Shown piece by piece: positions 17,892 through 26,791 of a stretch of DNA of 52,168 nt (position 1 is its first letter; every line of letters begins with the position of its first letter). Position numbers and translations under genes: made by a program. The notes under the pieces were generated by a model. The model was not told where the DNA came from. It saw only the letters and a program-made list of their open reading frames with translations, and searched no databases. This DNA comes from an uncultured Blautia sp. (GTDB taxonomy: Bacteria; Bacillota; Clostridia; Lachnospirales; Lachnospiraceae), in the NCBI GenBank assembly GCA_934394545.1, contig CAKRRG010000013.1:1-52168 (forward strand), written 5' to 3'.

Positions 17892-18926
17892 ATGAAGATA
17901 GTAGTTTTGGCAGGGGGAACCAGTACGGAGAGAGAGATTTCCATTGTATCCGGTACCGGAATCTGTGGTGCACTGCGCCAGAAAGGCCATGAGGCAATAC
18001 TTGTAGATATTTTTTGCGGTGTGGAGAATGTGGACTGGGAGAATCCTTTCCCGGCTGCGTATGATGTGGAGAAAGCGGCAGAATACATGAAGAGCTTTAA
18101 TCCTCAGATCAAAGAGATGGAGAAGACTCGCAGAAGCTTTTTCGGACCAAATGTGCTGGAGCTTTGTGAAAAATGTGACATTGTATTCCTGGGACTTCAC
18201 GGTGCAAATGGGGAAGACGGTAAGGTACAGGCTGCATTTGATCTGCTGGGAATCCGCTATACAGGCACAGGCTATCTGAGCAGTGCCATGGCTATGGATA
18301 AACGCATTACCAAAGAAGTATTTCTGATGAATCATGTGCCTACACCAGGTGGCTTTACTATGACCAGAGACGATCTGGAGAAAGACATAACCAGGCATGA
18401 CCTTCAGTTCCCGGTGGTTGTAAAGACCAGCTGCGGAGGTTCCAGTGTTGGCGTTTATATTGTAAAGGATCAGAAGGAATATGAGGATGCTCTTGCTGAT
18501 GCAAGCCAGTATGGTGCGGATATTGTAGTTGAGGAGTATATCAAGGGGCGTGAGTTCTCTGTGGCAGTTGTAGATGATCAGGCTTATCCGATTATTGAGA
18601 TCGCACCTCTTCAGGGCTTTTATGACTATAAGAATAAATATCAGGCTGGTTCTACAGTAGAAACCTGTCCGGCTGAGATTTCACCAGAGCTTACTGCAAA
18701 AATGCAGGAAAATGCAGTGAAGGCAGCACGTGCACTTGGTCTTACCGGTTACAGCCGCCTTGATTTCATGATGAAAGAGAATGGAGATATGTACTGTCTG
18801 GAGGCAAATACCCTTCCGGGAATGACACCTACCAGTCTGATTCCTCAAGAAGCTAAGGTTCTGGGAATGGATTATCCTACACTTTGTGAGGAATTGATCC
18901 GTATTTCCTTAAAGAAGTACGAATAA
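17892..18926 (+). CDS. ddl: D-alanine--D-alanine ligase
   Basis: This 344-residue ATP-grasp enzyme joins two D-alanines for the peptidoglycan stem peptide. Visible motifs are 'LAGGTSTEREIS' at the N-terminus, 'HGANGEDGKVQAAFDLLG', the ATP-grasp 'KTSCGGSSVGV' and the C-terminal 'EANTLPGMTPTSLIPQEA'. The omega loop 'GFYDYKNKY' keeps the tyrosine expected of a D-Ala-D-Ala ligase and differs from the D-Ala-D-Lac (VanA) loop. A ~30-residue insert before 'DIVFLGLHG' is common in Lachnospiraceae versions. 'aaggagaaggaa' supports the start. It sits between an L,D-transpeptidase and murF, the next enzyme to use its product. Confidence 0.95.
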   Translation: MKIVVLAGGTSTEREISIVSGTGICGALRQKGHEAILVDIFCGVENVDWENPFPAAYDVEKAAEYMKSFNPQIKEMEKTRRSFFGPNVLELCEKCDIVFLGLHGANGEDGKVQAAFDLLGIRYTGTGYLSSAMAMDKRITKEVFLMNHVPTPGGFTMTRDDLEKDITRHDLQFPVVVKTSCGGSSVGVYIVKDQKEYEDALADASQYGADIVVEEYIKGREFSVAVVDDQAYPIIEIAPLQGFYDYKNKYQAGSTVETCPAEISPELTAKMQENAVKAARALGLTGYSRLDFMMKENGDMYCLEANTLPGMTPTSLIPQEAKVLGMDYPTLCEELIRISLKKYE

Positions 18927-18957
18927 ATATGAAAAATCAGTATAAGGATCAAAGAAT

Positions 18958-20325
18958 ATGAAAAATCTTACTTTGGAAAACCTGACCAGGGTTTGCGGTG
19001 GTGTTTACTTCGGACCTGCCGATTCCCTTAAGCAGGAGGTTTCTTCTATTACAACGGACAGCCGTAAAGCAGAATCAGGAACACTATTTGTGCCAATTGT
19101 AGGGGAGCGGGTGGATGCCCATAAGTTTATTCCTCAGGTAATGGAAGCTGGTGCACTGGCGACCTTATCAGAGAGGACACTGGAGCATGCAGATTTTCCA
19201 TATATTAAGGTGGAATCTTCTCTACAGGCGGTAAAGGACATTGCAGAATTTTATCTGCAGCAGCTTCAGATTCCAGTTGTGGGAATTACCGGAAGTGTTG
19301 GAAAAACAAGCACAAAAGAGGTAATAGCTTCTGTACTGAAGGAGAAATACCGTACCCTGAAAACCCAGGGAAACTTTAACAATGAGCTGGGACTTCCCCT
19401 TACTGTTTTTCGTCTTCGCGATGAGGATCAGATTGCAGTTCTGGAAATGGGAATCAGTGATTTTGGCGAGATGACACGCTTAGGGAAAATTGCAAGACCG
19501 GATACCTGTGTGATCACCAATATCGGCACCTGCCATCTGGAGAATCTGGGAGACCGGGATGGAGTGCTGAAGGCAAAAACCGAGATATTTAAATACCTGA
19601 AAAAAGATGGTCATATTGTATTAAACGGTGACGACGACAAGCTTTGCACGATAAAAGATTACCAGGGCATTAAGCCGGTATTCTTTGGCATGGAGTCTGA
19701 TAAGGATGTTTATGCAGATGAAATTGTAAGCAGAGGTTTAAAGGGCATGACCTGCCGTATTCATATAGGAGGAGAATCCTTTACAGCAGATATTCCTATG
19801 CCTGGAATCCATATGGTATATAACGCTCTGGCAGCTACAGCGGTAGGACGTATTTACGGACTTACCCTGGAGCAGATCCGTCATGGAATTGAGACTCTGG
19901 AAGCTATCAGCGGAAGATTTCACATGATTGAGACAGACCGTTTCCTTATTGTAGATGACTGCTACAATGCCAATCCAATGTCCATGAAGGCATCTCTGGA
20001 TGTGCTGAAGGATGGTTCCGGAAGAAAGGTGGCTATTTTGGGTGACATGGGCGAGCTGGGAGAGAACGAGGCGCAGCTTCACGCAGAAGTAGGCGAGCAT
20101 GCAGCAAAATGTGGAATTGACGTATGCATCTGCACAGGGCCTCTTTCAGCGAACATTGCCAGAATGGCAAAAGAAAATCCTGACCTTACGGTTATAGAAG
20201 AACCAGACAGAGAAAGTCTTTTGTCACACCTAGATTCCTATGTACAGACCGGAGATACCATTTTGGTGAAGGCATCTCATTTCATGCAGTTTGAAAAGGT
20301 AGTCGCAGCGCTGCAGGAACTGTGA
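18958..20325 (+). CDS. murF: UDP-N-acetylmuramoyl-tripeptide--D-alanyl-D-alanine ligase
   Basis: A 455-residue cytoplasmic Mur ligase that adds the Ddl product to UDP-MurNAc-tripeptide. The N-terminal domain has 'ITTDSRKAESGTLFVPIVG'. The P-loop 'GITGSVGKTSTK' falls at about 108-119, followed by 'TQGNFNNELGLPLT'. The C-terminal domain carries 'DDCYNANPMSMKASLDVL', a MurF signature. Length is typical. The start follows 'aaggatcaaag', 31 bases after ddl, so the two are coupled in one transcript. Confidence 0.95.
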   Translation: MKNLTLENLTRVCGGVYFGPADSLKQEVSSITTDSRKAESGTLFVPIVGERVDAHKFIPQVMEAGALATLSERTLEHADFPYIKVESSLQAVKDIAEFYLQQLQIPVVGITGSVGKTSTKEVIASVLKEKYRTLKTQGNFNNELGLPLTVFRLRDEDQIAVLEMGISDFGEMTRLGKIARPDTCVITNIGTCHLENLGDRDGVLKAKTEIFKYLKKDGHIVLNGDDDKLCTIKDYQGIKPVFFGMESDKDVYADEIVSRGLKGMTCRIHIGGESFTADIPMPGIHMVYNALAATAVGRIYGLTLEQIRHGIETLEAISGRFHMIETDRFLIVDDCYNANPMSMKASLDVLKDGSGRKVAILGDMGELGENEAQLHAEVGEHAAKCGIDVCICTGPLSANIARMAKENPDLTVIEEPDRESLLSHLDSYVQTGDTILVKASHFMQFEKVVAALQEL

Positions 20326-20390
20326 TAAACATGACGACGCCATGTGAAAAATGCAGAGAAACCGCAGAATGGGAAGCTTTTGCCGGTAAT

Positions 20391-20418
20391 TTGACGAACG
20401 ATTTCTGTTTCCTATAAG
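20391..20418 (+). promoter_or_regulatory. Promoter of the small membrane protein gene
   Basis: TTGACG at 20391-20396, a 16-bp spacer, and TATAAG at 20413-20418. A second TATAAT at 20431-20436 could serve as an alternative -10 box with a poor -35. Confidence 0.5.
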
Positions 20419-20468
20419 GTGCAGCCGCAGTATAATGTTCTTAAAAGTTAAGAATATGGGAGGACATT

Positions 20469-21107
20469 ATGCTGGAGAAAATTATGGATCTGCATATATT
20501 GCTCTATAGTATGGCGGGCCTTGGTGCTCTGGGAGCAATTGGAATGTTAGCCACACACCTTACCTACAGAAGAATGCTGATAAGTAACGGAAGTAAGATA
20601 ACAGGTACCGGAAAAAATACAGGAACAGGCAGTGGTACAAGGGTGAATCTGAAGGAGAAATGGCTGAAGCTGTGGAAAATGCGGGACAGGCTTCTTCACA
20701 GGATGAACAGGCTGGTGTGGTATCCGGCACTTTTGTCAACCGCCCTTCTTGGCTGTGCTATTTATTTTTCTACGATATTGCAAATACAGGAGGGACTTTC
20801 TTTAATGTATTTGTATGTGGGCGCGGCAATTCCCATTGCACTTCTGCTTCTGCGTCAGGGACTGGATTTTTCTTATAAAGAAGAATTGGTGATGAATACT
20901 CTTGTTGATTATGTGGAGCAGATAAAATCCTGGTCAGAAGAAGTTCCTGCGTCAAAAAGGGCAGACCCTGTTTTGCAGGAAGAAATCGTGGACAAGATTA
21001 CCAGCAGTATCAGACAGACTGCGGCCTCCGGAAGCCATTTCAGCAAAATGCTGACTCCTGAGGAGGAGAAAATCATGCGTGACATCATTCGGGAATTTAT
21101 GGCTTGA
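20469..21107 (+). CDS. Uncharacterised membrane protein
   Basis: I do not recognise this 212-residue protein. It has one hydrophobic segment near the N-terminus (~10-30), a Gly/Thr-rich then strongly basic stretch (~42-78), two more hydrophobic segments (~82-102 and 108-128), and a charged C-terminal half ending 'MLTPEEEKIMRDIIREF'. The layout suggests a three-span membrane protein with a cytoplasmic helical tail. 'gggagg' supports the start. It follows the cell-wall genes but has its own promoter, so a role in envelope processes is only a guess. Confidence 0.75.
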   Translation: MLEKIMDLHILLYSMAGLGALGAIGMLATHLTYRRMLISNGSKITGTGKNTGTGSGTRVNLKEKWLKLWKMRDRLLHRMNRLVWYPALLSTALLGCAIYFSTILQIQEGLSLMYLYVGAAIPIALLLLRQGLDFSYKEELVMNTLVDYVEQIKSWSEEVPASKRADPVLQEEIVDKITSSIRQTAASGSHFSKMLTPEEEKIMRDIIREFMA

Positions 21108-21209
21108 GAGAAAGCGGTAATGATATATGCTGTGAATATAGAAACTTATAAATCGGGGCACAGGAGCTATCTTCTTGTGCTCTTTTCTATTACAAAGGAG
21201 ATGTTTATT

Positions 21210-22166
21210 ATGAAAATTGTAATTCTTGAGGCAGACAGCCTTGGACAGGATATGGTATTTACGCCATTTGAGGACTTTGGAGAGGTGGTTATTTACCCAA
21301 CAACAACTGCCGATGAGATGGAAGAGAAGACGAAGGATGCAGATGTGATCGTAGCCAACAAGGTCCCTATTTGTGAAGCCACTATTGGGAAAGCGCAGAA
21401 ACTGAAACTGGTATGCCTGACTGCTACAGGCTTCAATAATCTGGATGGAGACTATCTGAAGAAACGGGGAATCGCTGCTTATAACGTTGCCGGATATTCC
21501 ACAAACGGTGTAGCACAGCATACCTTTGCCCTCCTTTTTTATATTCTGGAAAAATTGAATTATTACGACAATTATGTAAAATCAGGCCAATACGCAAAAG
21601 GAACTTGTTTTTCCCACTTTGGACAGAGTTTCTTCGAACTGGATGGGAAAACCTGGGGAATCATTGGACTTGGGGCAATCGGAAGAAGGGTAGCACAGAT
21701 CGCACAGGCCTTTGGCTGCCATATTATCTGTTATTCTGCTTCCGGAAGGACATATGACAGCGAATACCAGCAGGTAAGTCTGGATGAGCTTCTTTCACGT
21801 TCTGATATTTTGTCCGTACATGCACCACTGAACGCCTATACAGAGAATCTGATGACTCTGGATAAGTTTCGCAAGATGAAGAAATCTGCCATTTTCCTGA
21901 ATCTTGCAAGAGGCGCAATTGTAAACGAAGAGGATTTGTATACTGCACTTACAGAAGGCTGCATTGCCGGTGCCGGTCTTGATGTTCTTTGTAAAGAGCC
22001 TATGGATCCGGAGAATCCATTGCTGAAAATCCAGGACAGCAACAAGCTGATTATTACCCCTCATATTGCCTGGGCTGCGAAAGAAACCAGATTCCGTGTG
22101 GTAGATGAGGTTGTAAAAAACATCCGACGTTTCCAGAACGGAGACAGGACAAACCGGGTGTATTAA
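21210..22166 (+). CDS. D-isomer-specific 2-hydroxyacid dehydrogenase
   Basis: I choose the ATG at 21210 (318 residues) because 'aaaggag' ends ten bases before it; a longer frame from 21120 adds a non-homologous leader. The enzyme interconverts 2-oxo acids and D-2-hydroxy acids with NAD(P)H. The Rossmann motif is 'GIIGLGAIGRRVAQ'. The catalytic residues are visible as Arg in 'LNLARGAIVNEEDL', Glu in 'CKEPMDPENPLL' and His in 'ITPHIAWA'. The substrate cannot be fixed; glycerate/hydroxypyruvate and D-lactate types are both possible. An RNase H gene starts 27 bases downstream. Confidence 0.9.
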   Translation: MKIVILEADSLGQDMVFTPFEDFGEVVIYPTTTADEMEEKTKDADVIVANKVPICEATIGKAQKLKLVCLTATGFNNLDGDYLKKRGIAAYNVAGYSTNGVAQHTFALLFYILEKLNYYDNYVKSGQYAKGTCFSHFGQSFFELDGKTWGIIGLGAIGRRVAQIAQAFGCHIICYSASGRTYDSEYQQVSLDELLSRSDILSVHAPLNAYTENLMTLDKFRKMKKSAIFLNLARGAIVNEEDLYTALTEGCIAGAGLDVLCKEPMDPENPLLKIQDSNKLIITPHIAWAAKETRFRVVDEVVKNIRRFQNGDRTNRVY

Positions 22167-22193
22167 ATTAACCGCTTGATATATGGAGGATAT

Positions 22194-22835
22194 ATGGCAA
22201 AAAAATATTATGCAGTAAGAACTGGCAGAAAAACAGGTGTATTTATGACTTGGGCAGAGTGTCAGAAGCAGGTTACAGGATTTTCGGGAGCGGAATTTAA
22301 AAGCTTCCCGACTTTGGAAGAAGCACAGGCATTTGCAGGCACAGGAACTGAAACTGGGACAGAAGGAGCCGAGAAAAATGTAGCCCCGGAAACTGGAAAG
22401 AAAAATGCAGTCCCGGCAGCAGATCAGGTAATTGCCTATGTAGACGGAAGCTATCGTGCAGATACAGGAGAGTTTTCGTATGGAATGGTCATTCTGAAGG
22501 ATGGGGAAGAATATTCCTTCTGTGAAAAAATAAGTGACAAAGAATTGGCCCAGATGCACAATGTAGCTGGTGAGATTAAAGGCTCGGAGGCGGCTATGCA
22601 GTATGCAATGGATCACAAAATTTCGGAAATCACGATTTACCATGATTACGAGGGAATTGCCAAATGGTGTACCGGTGCCTGGAAAGCGAACAAACCAGGA
22701 ACTATAGCGTATCAGCGCTTTTATCAGGAAGCAGCCAAGAAGGTAATGGTACATTTCATAAAAGTTAAAGGTCACTCAAACGATAAATATAACGACATGG
22801 CAGACCAGCTGGCTAAGTCAGCTCTTGGGATTTAA
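22194..22835 (+). CDS. Ribonuclease H with viroplasmin-type hybrid-binding domain
   Basis: A 213-residue protein starting at 22194, where 'ggagga' lies upstream. Residues ~2-45 ('KYYAVRTGRKTGVFMTWAEC') form the caulimovirus viroplasmin/RNase HI N-terminal domain that grips RNA-DNA hybrids. A Gly/Thr/Glu linker (~46-80) follows. The RNase H fold then shows the acidic active site: Asp in 'AYVDGSYR', Glu in 'AGEIKGSEAAM', Asp in 'IYHDYEGI', and the last Asp in 'KYNDMADQLAK'. It would remove RNA from hybrids formed in replication and transcription. It is probably co-transcribed with the dehydrogenase. Confidence 0.93.
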   Translation: MAKKYYAVRTGRKTGVFMTWAECQKQVTGFSGAEFKSFPTLEEAQAFAGTGTETGTEGAEKNVAPETGKKNAVPAADQVIAYVDGSYRADTGEFSYGMVILKDGEEYSFCEKISDKELAQMHNVAGEIKGSEAAMQYAMDHKISEITIYHDYEGIAKWCTGAWKANKPGTIAYQRFYQEAAKKVMVHFIKVKGHSNDKYNDMADQLAKSALGI

Positions 22836-22841
22836 CCGAAT

Positions 22842-22878
22842 CAAGTAGCGAAGAGGACTTGGAATATCCGCTTGACAC
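22842..22878 (+). repeat. Dispersed palindromic repeat, copy 1 (degenerate)
   Basis: The segment reads 'caagtagcgaag...aatatccgcttgacac'. It shares 'aagtagc.aag' and 'aatatccgctt' with 28519-28557 and 'aatatccgcttgaca' with 50628-50643. The stem is imperfect in this copy. Confidence 0.55.
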
Positions 22879-22915
22879 AAGAGGCAGAGCCCGAAAATGA
22901 TGGGTTCTGCCTCTT
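22879..22915. terminator. Terminator hairpin between convergent genes
   Basis: A 14-bp stem with one G-U pair (22879-22892 with 22902-22915), strong in G/C but with little U-tract. It separates RNase H from the convergent minus-strand gene and may serve both. Confidence 0.65.
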
Positions 22916-22978
22916 AGAGCGTGTTTGAAAAATCATTCCCGCAATCTTTACGCCCCACTTTGTGGTATCAAAACAGGA

Positions 22979-23803
22979 TCAGGAAAGCTTATATTTCAAA
23001 ATTGGGTAAAGTCCATAGCTTCCGTAGGTGCAGCCATAATATTTGCTGTAGCTTTTGGCTTCTGCGAAAAGCGGGTCGTAAACAAGCCCATTGACCTGGG
23101 TCCATGCATGTGCATTATTATTGCTTCTTACGGCATCAGCACATACATAAACATTCTTATAGCCGATCGCTTTGGCCAGATAACCAAATGCAGCGGCGTC
23201 GGAAATGCAGTCTCCGTTTCTGTGGAGAAAATGGTCATTTGCGAAGGTCGCCGGCCAGTTCTTACCACCCTGGTCAAAACGGCGCCAGATATTGTAATAG
23301 CCCTTGATTACCCAGTTAAAGCATACCTGAAGCTTCTCTGGCTTGGACATATTGGAATTGGTGATCTCGGCTACGATCTGCTTGGAACGAAGATCTGCAA
23401 TCTGTGCCTGGTTCATTTTTTTACCACTTGCGGTATAGTAGGTGGAACCCTTCTGACGGCCGATCACATGGCTCTTATTGTCTATGAAATAAGTAAAGCC
23501 CTTATACCCCTTCTTAATAGTTTTATTCTTCAGAAGGGTTCCCTTGGCACTGAAATAGAAATAATTTTTGCCTATTTTCTGAAAACCGGTCAGATATTTG
23601 CCACCGCGGTAGTATCTTCTTTTACCACTTTTCAAGGTTACCCAGCCCTTTTTCTGAGATGCAGGAGCGGGGGTGATCGTAGGTGCAGCGGTAATCGTGG
23701 CAGTTGTCTGTGCTGGGATGTTCTCAGTGGCACTGGCTGTTACCGGGGGAAGGGAAAGGGCAGCACTGGTGAGAACAAGCATTAACATTTTTGCTTTTTT
23801 CAT
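22979..23803 (-). CDS. Secreted transglutaminase-like protein with wall-binding repeats
   Basis: A 274-residue exported protein. A signal peptide (~1-26, 'LPPVTASATE') and a Thr/Pro/Ala-rich linker are followed by cell-wall-binding-type aromatic repeats (~52-130: 'GWVTLKSGKRRYYRGGKYL', 'KIGKNYFYFSAKG', 'GFTYFIDNK'). The C-terminal transglutaminase-like fold has the triad C199 ('NGDCISDAA'), H232 ('NAHAW') and D243 ('VYDPL'). Such domains act as peptidases or amide-bond enzymes at the surface; the substrate is unknown. GGAGG lies seven bases before the start. It is downstream of a small gene starting at 24106, 36 bases away, and probably shares its promoter. Confidence 0.88.
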   Translation of the reverse strand: MKKAKMLMLVLTSAALSLPPVTASATENIPAQTTATITAAPTITPAPASQKKGWVTLKSGKRRYYRGGKYLTGFQKIGKNYFYFSAKGTLLKNKTIKKGYKGFTYFIDNKSHVIGRQKGSTYYTASGKKMNQAQIADLRSKQIVAEITNSNMSKPEKLQVCFNWVIKGYYNIWRRFDQGGKNWPATFANDHFLHRNGDCISDAAAFGYLAKAIGYKNVYVCADAVRSNNNAHAWTQVNGLVYDPLFAEAKSYSKYYGCTYGSYGLYPILKYKLS

Positions 23804-23839
23804 AATTTACCTCCAAAAATAAGTTTGTATATATTATAT

Positions 23840-24106
23840 TTAATCCTCTTCAATTACCTGTATTTCCAGATAATCAAAGTCGATCTGCTCAATAAAATTA
23901 TCCTGATAAAAACGTGTCTTGCTGTGTTTCTTAAAATCCCGAACCGTAGTGTCCAGCCAGATTGGATTGCCAAGATCAAGCTCATAGCAGATCTGCTCCA
24001 GACAGTGGAAAACCTTGTGTGTTCTGGTTTCCTTGCGGTCATCGCAGATTACAGTATCCTTCAGCATATGGTTATCTTTCCAGATTCGTCCCCAAAGACG
24101 GAACAT
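23840..24106 (-). CDS. Small uncharacterised protein (88 residues)
   Basis: I recognise no domain in this 88-residue soluble protein. It has a basic, Trp-containing start ('MFRLWGRIWKDN'), a cytosolic composition and an acidic C-terminus ('EIQVIEED'), with no signal peptide. Reality is supported by GGGAGG upstream on the minus strand, a plausible promoter beyond it (TATACT with TTTACT at 17-bp spacing), and the adjoining co-oriented transglutaminase-like gene. A short hairpin (24131-24146) followed on the minus strand by TTTT lies in its leader. Confidence 0.75.
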   Translation of the reverse strand: MFRLWGRIWKDNHMLKDTVICDDRKETRTHKVFHCLEQICYELDLGNPIWLDTTVRDFKKHSKTRFYQDNFIEQIDFDYLEIQVIEED

Positions 24107-24240
24107 AATGTGATTACCTCCCTATTAAAACTGCCACTGGTGGCAGAGGTATTTGAGTTTTAAGCGATTTCAAGTATAGCGGATTTAAAAGTGAAAGTAA
24201 AGACATGAAAAACCTTTTTAGCGCACTAAAGTGTTTTTAC

Positions 24241-24269
24241 TTGATTCTTACGATGAAATCTACTATAAT
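24241..24269 (+). promoter_or_regulatory. Promoter of the hydratase gene
   Basis: TTGATT at 24241-24246, a 17-bp spacer, and a perfect TATAAT at 24264-24269, 54 bases before the start codon. Confidence 0.78.
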
Positions 24270-24322
24270 TAACGGTAATATTTGTCACTTATCAATACAT
24301 CCAGATGAGGAGGATTTTTATT

Positions 24323-26581
24323 ATGAAATTATACGATACTGGTGTGTATCTGCAGAATGGGCAGAACATTATCCCTGAGGGCAGTGCTGATTTTCCTGTT
24401 TCTAAGGAAGAAGCTGCAAGAAATACCATTGCCTATTCCATTTTGAACGCCCATAATACTTCTGGTAATATGGACAAGCTTCAGATTAAATTTGATAAAC
24501 TTACATCTCATGATATTACCTTTGTAGGTATTATCCAGACGGCACGTGCTTCAGGACTGGAGCGTTTCCCGGTGCCATATGTGCTTACCAACTGTCATAA
24601 CTCTCTTTGTGCAGTTGGCGGTACGATTAATGAGGATGACCACATGTTTGGTCTTACCTGTGCTAAGAAATACGGTGGTGTTTATGTTCCGCCTCATCAG
24701 GCTGTTATCCATCAGTTTGCCCGTGAAATGCTGGCAGAATGCGGAAAGATGATTCTTGGCTCAGACAGCCACACCCGTTATGGTGCTCTTGGAACCATGG
24801 CTATGGGAGAGGGCGGACCGGAGCTGGTGAAGCAGCTTCTTTCCCAGACCTATGATATTAATATGCCAGGTGTTGTTGCTATCTATCTGAAAGGCACTCC
24901 GCGCCCAGGTGTAGGTCCACAGGACGTTGCCCTTGCGATTATTGGTAAGGTATTTGCAAATGGCTATGTGAAGAATAAAGTAATGGAGTTTGTAGGACCT
25001 GGCGTTGGGAACTTAAGTGCTGATTTCCGTATCGGTATTGATGTTATGACAACGGAAACTACCTGTCTTTCCTCTATCTGGCAGACGGATGAGAAGATTC
25101 GGGAATTCTATGAGATCCATGGCAGAGAGCAGAGTTATAAGGAACTGAAGCCGGGAGCTGTAGCTTATTATGATGGATGTGTGGAAATTGATCTTGGTGA
25201 GATCAAGCCGATGATCGCTATGCCATTCCACCCCAGCAATACGTATACAATTGATGAATTGAATGCCAACCTGGACGACATTCTTGCAGATGTGGAGAAG
25301 AAGGCACAGATCAGCCTGGATGGTAAGATTCCATATACTCTTCGTAATAAAGTAGTAGATGGAAGACTTTATGTTGACCAGGGAATCATTGCAGGTTGTG
25401 CAGGCGGCGGCTTCGAAAATATCTGTGCTGCGGCAGATATTCTCCGTGGTACCAGCATTGGTGCAGATGCTTTTACCTTAAGCGTATATCCAGCAAGTAC
25501 ACCGATTTATATGGAACTGGCTAAGAATGGTGTGCTGGCAGATTTTCTTGAGACAGGTGCTGTTGTGAAGACTGCATTCTGCGGACCATGTTTTGGTGCC
25601 GGTGATACTCCGGCAAATAATGCATTCAGTATCCGCCATACTACCAGAAACTTCCCGAACCGTGAAGGTTCCAAGATCCAGAATGGCCAGATTTCCTCTG
25701 TTGCACTTATGGATGCCCGCTCTATTGCTGCTACAGCTGCCAATAAGGGCTTCCTTACATCTGCTGAGAATTTTACAGGAGAGTACAGAGGCCAAAAATA
25801 TTTCTTTGATAAAACTATTTATGATAACCGTGTGTTTGACAGCAAGGGTGTAGCGGATCCGTCTGTTGAGATTCAGTTTGGCCCGAATATCAAGGACTGG
25901 CCGAAGATGCCTGCGCTTGCAGAGAATCTGGTACTGAAGGTGGTTTCTGAGATTCATGATCCGGTAACGACAACAGATGAGCTGATCCCATCCGGTGAGA
26001 CTTCTTCTTATCGTTCCAATCCACTTGGACTGGCTGAGTTTACCCTTTCCAGAAAGGATCCGGCTTATGTAGGACGTGCCAAAGAAATCCAGAAGGCCGA
26101 GCATGCTATTGAGAACGGAGAATGTCCGGTAGAGGCAGTTCCGGAGCTGAAGCCGGTTATGGAGATTGTTCGTAAAGCTTATCCTGAGGTTGGCAAAGAG
26201 AACCTTGGTATTGGAAGCACTATTTTTGCAGTGAAGCCAGGTGACGGTTCTGCCCGTGAGCAGGCGGCTTCCTGTCAGAAGGTACTTGGCGGCTGGGCAA
26301 ATGTTGCCAACGAATATGCTACCAAGCGTTATCGTTCCAATTTGATCAACTGGGGAATGCTTCCGTTCCTGATTCCGGTAGGAGAACTTCCATTTACCAA
26401 TGGAGATTATCTGTTTTTCCCGGAAATCCGTGAAGCAGTGGAGAAGAAGACCGAGAGAATTACAGGTTATGTTGTGAAAGAGAGCGGATTAGTGCCGTTT
26501 ACAGTAACGCTGGGTGAGCTGACAGATGATGAACGAGAGATCATTTTAAAAGGTTGTCTGATCAACTATAACAGAAAGTAA
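24323..26581 (+). CDS. Aconitase-family hydratase (YbhJ-like)
   Basis: A 752-residue [4Fe-4S] hydro-lyase started at 24323, where 'gaggagga' lies at proper distance. The protein resembles the aconitase-related YbhJ/'hydratase' branch rather than the citrate-cycle AcnA/AcnB. The cluster cysteines are visible as 'AGCAGGG' and 'FCGPCFG'. '[12 protein letters not shown]' is the aconitase substrate-domain signature. The C-terminal swivel domain has '[15 protein letters not shown]'. It should dehydrate or hydrate a hydroxy-carboxylic acid; which one is not known. It is monocistronic, with its own promoter and terminator. Confidence 0.88.
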   Translation: MKLYDTGVYLQNGQNIIPEGSADFPVSKEEAARNTIAYSILNAHNTSGNMDKLQIKFDKLTSHDITFVGIIQTARASGLERFPVPYVLTNCHNSLCAVGGTINEDDHMFGLTCAKKYGGVYVPPHQAVIHQFAREMLAECGKMILGSDSHTRYGALGTMAMGEGGPELVKQLLSQTYDINMPGVVAIYLKGTPRPGVGPQDVALAIIGKVFANGYVKNKVMEFVGPGVGNLSADFRIGIDVMTTETTCLSSIWQTDEKIREFYEIHGREQSYKELKPGAVAYYDGCVEIDLGEIKPMIAMPFHPSNTYTIDELNANLDDILADVEKKAQISLDGKIPYTLRNKVVDGRLYVDQGIIAGCAGGGFENICAAADILRGTSIGADAFTLSVYPASTPIYMELAKNGVLADFLETGAVVKTAFCGPCFGAGDTPANNAFSIRHTTRNFPNREGSKIQNGQISSVALMDARSIAATAANKGFLTSAENFTGEYRGQKYFFDKTIYDNRVFDSKGVADPSVEIQFGPNIKDWPKMPALAENLVLKVVSEIHDPVTTTDELIPSGETSSYRSNPLGLAEFTLSRKDPAYVGRAKEIQKAEHAIENGECPVEAVPELKPVMEIVRKAYPEVGKENLGIGSTIFAVKPGDGSAREQAASCQKVLGGWANVANEYATKRYRSNLINWGMLPFLIPVGELPFTNGDYLFFPEIREAVEKKTERITGYVVKESGLVPFTVTLGELTDDEREIILKGCLINYNRK

Positions 26582-26605
26582 AATAGAGAAAGTGAAATAA
26601 GAAGG

Positions 26606-26648
26606 GGCAGTCCCGTTTCTCCTATAAAATCTGGGACTGCCTTTTTTT
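26606..26648 (+). terminator. Intrinsic terminator after the hydratase gene
   Basis: GGCAGTCCC at 26606-26614 pairs with GGGACTGCC at 26633-26641, followed by seven T's. Confidence 0.9.
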
Positions 26649-26756
26649 ACCCAAATAAATATTCTGAATAATTAATAAAATTCAATTAAAACACAGAATT
26701 ACAAAACATATAACAAAATAAAAACAGAAATAAATTAAAAAATATGCAAAAAAGTA

Positions 26757-26785
26757 TTGACAAATCAAAAGCGAGATGTTATTAT
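26757..26785 (+). promoter_or_regulatory. Strong promoter of the candidate large RNA
   Basis: A perfect TTGACA at 26757-26762, a 17-bp spacer, and TATTAT at 26780-26785. About 100 bases of very A/T-rich sequence with A-tracts precede it and could act as an UP element. No protein-coding start follows within reach. Confidence 0.82.
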
Positions 26786-26791
26786 AAACCC

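Noticed and set aside
17892..22166. A ligase plus D-hydroxyacid dehydrogenase as a vanHA-like glycopeptide resistance cluster
   Set aside because: The ligase keeps the D-Ala-D-Ala type 'FYDYKNKY' loop, no vanX-type dipeptidase is present, and the dehydrogenase lies over 2 kb away behind other genes.
22925..23785. 286-codon plus-strand frame opposite the transglutaminase-like gene
   Set aside because: The minus-strand product has a signal peptide, wall-binding repeats and a catalytic triad; the plus-strand frame has no features.
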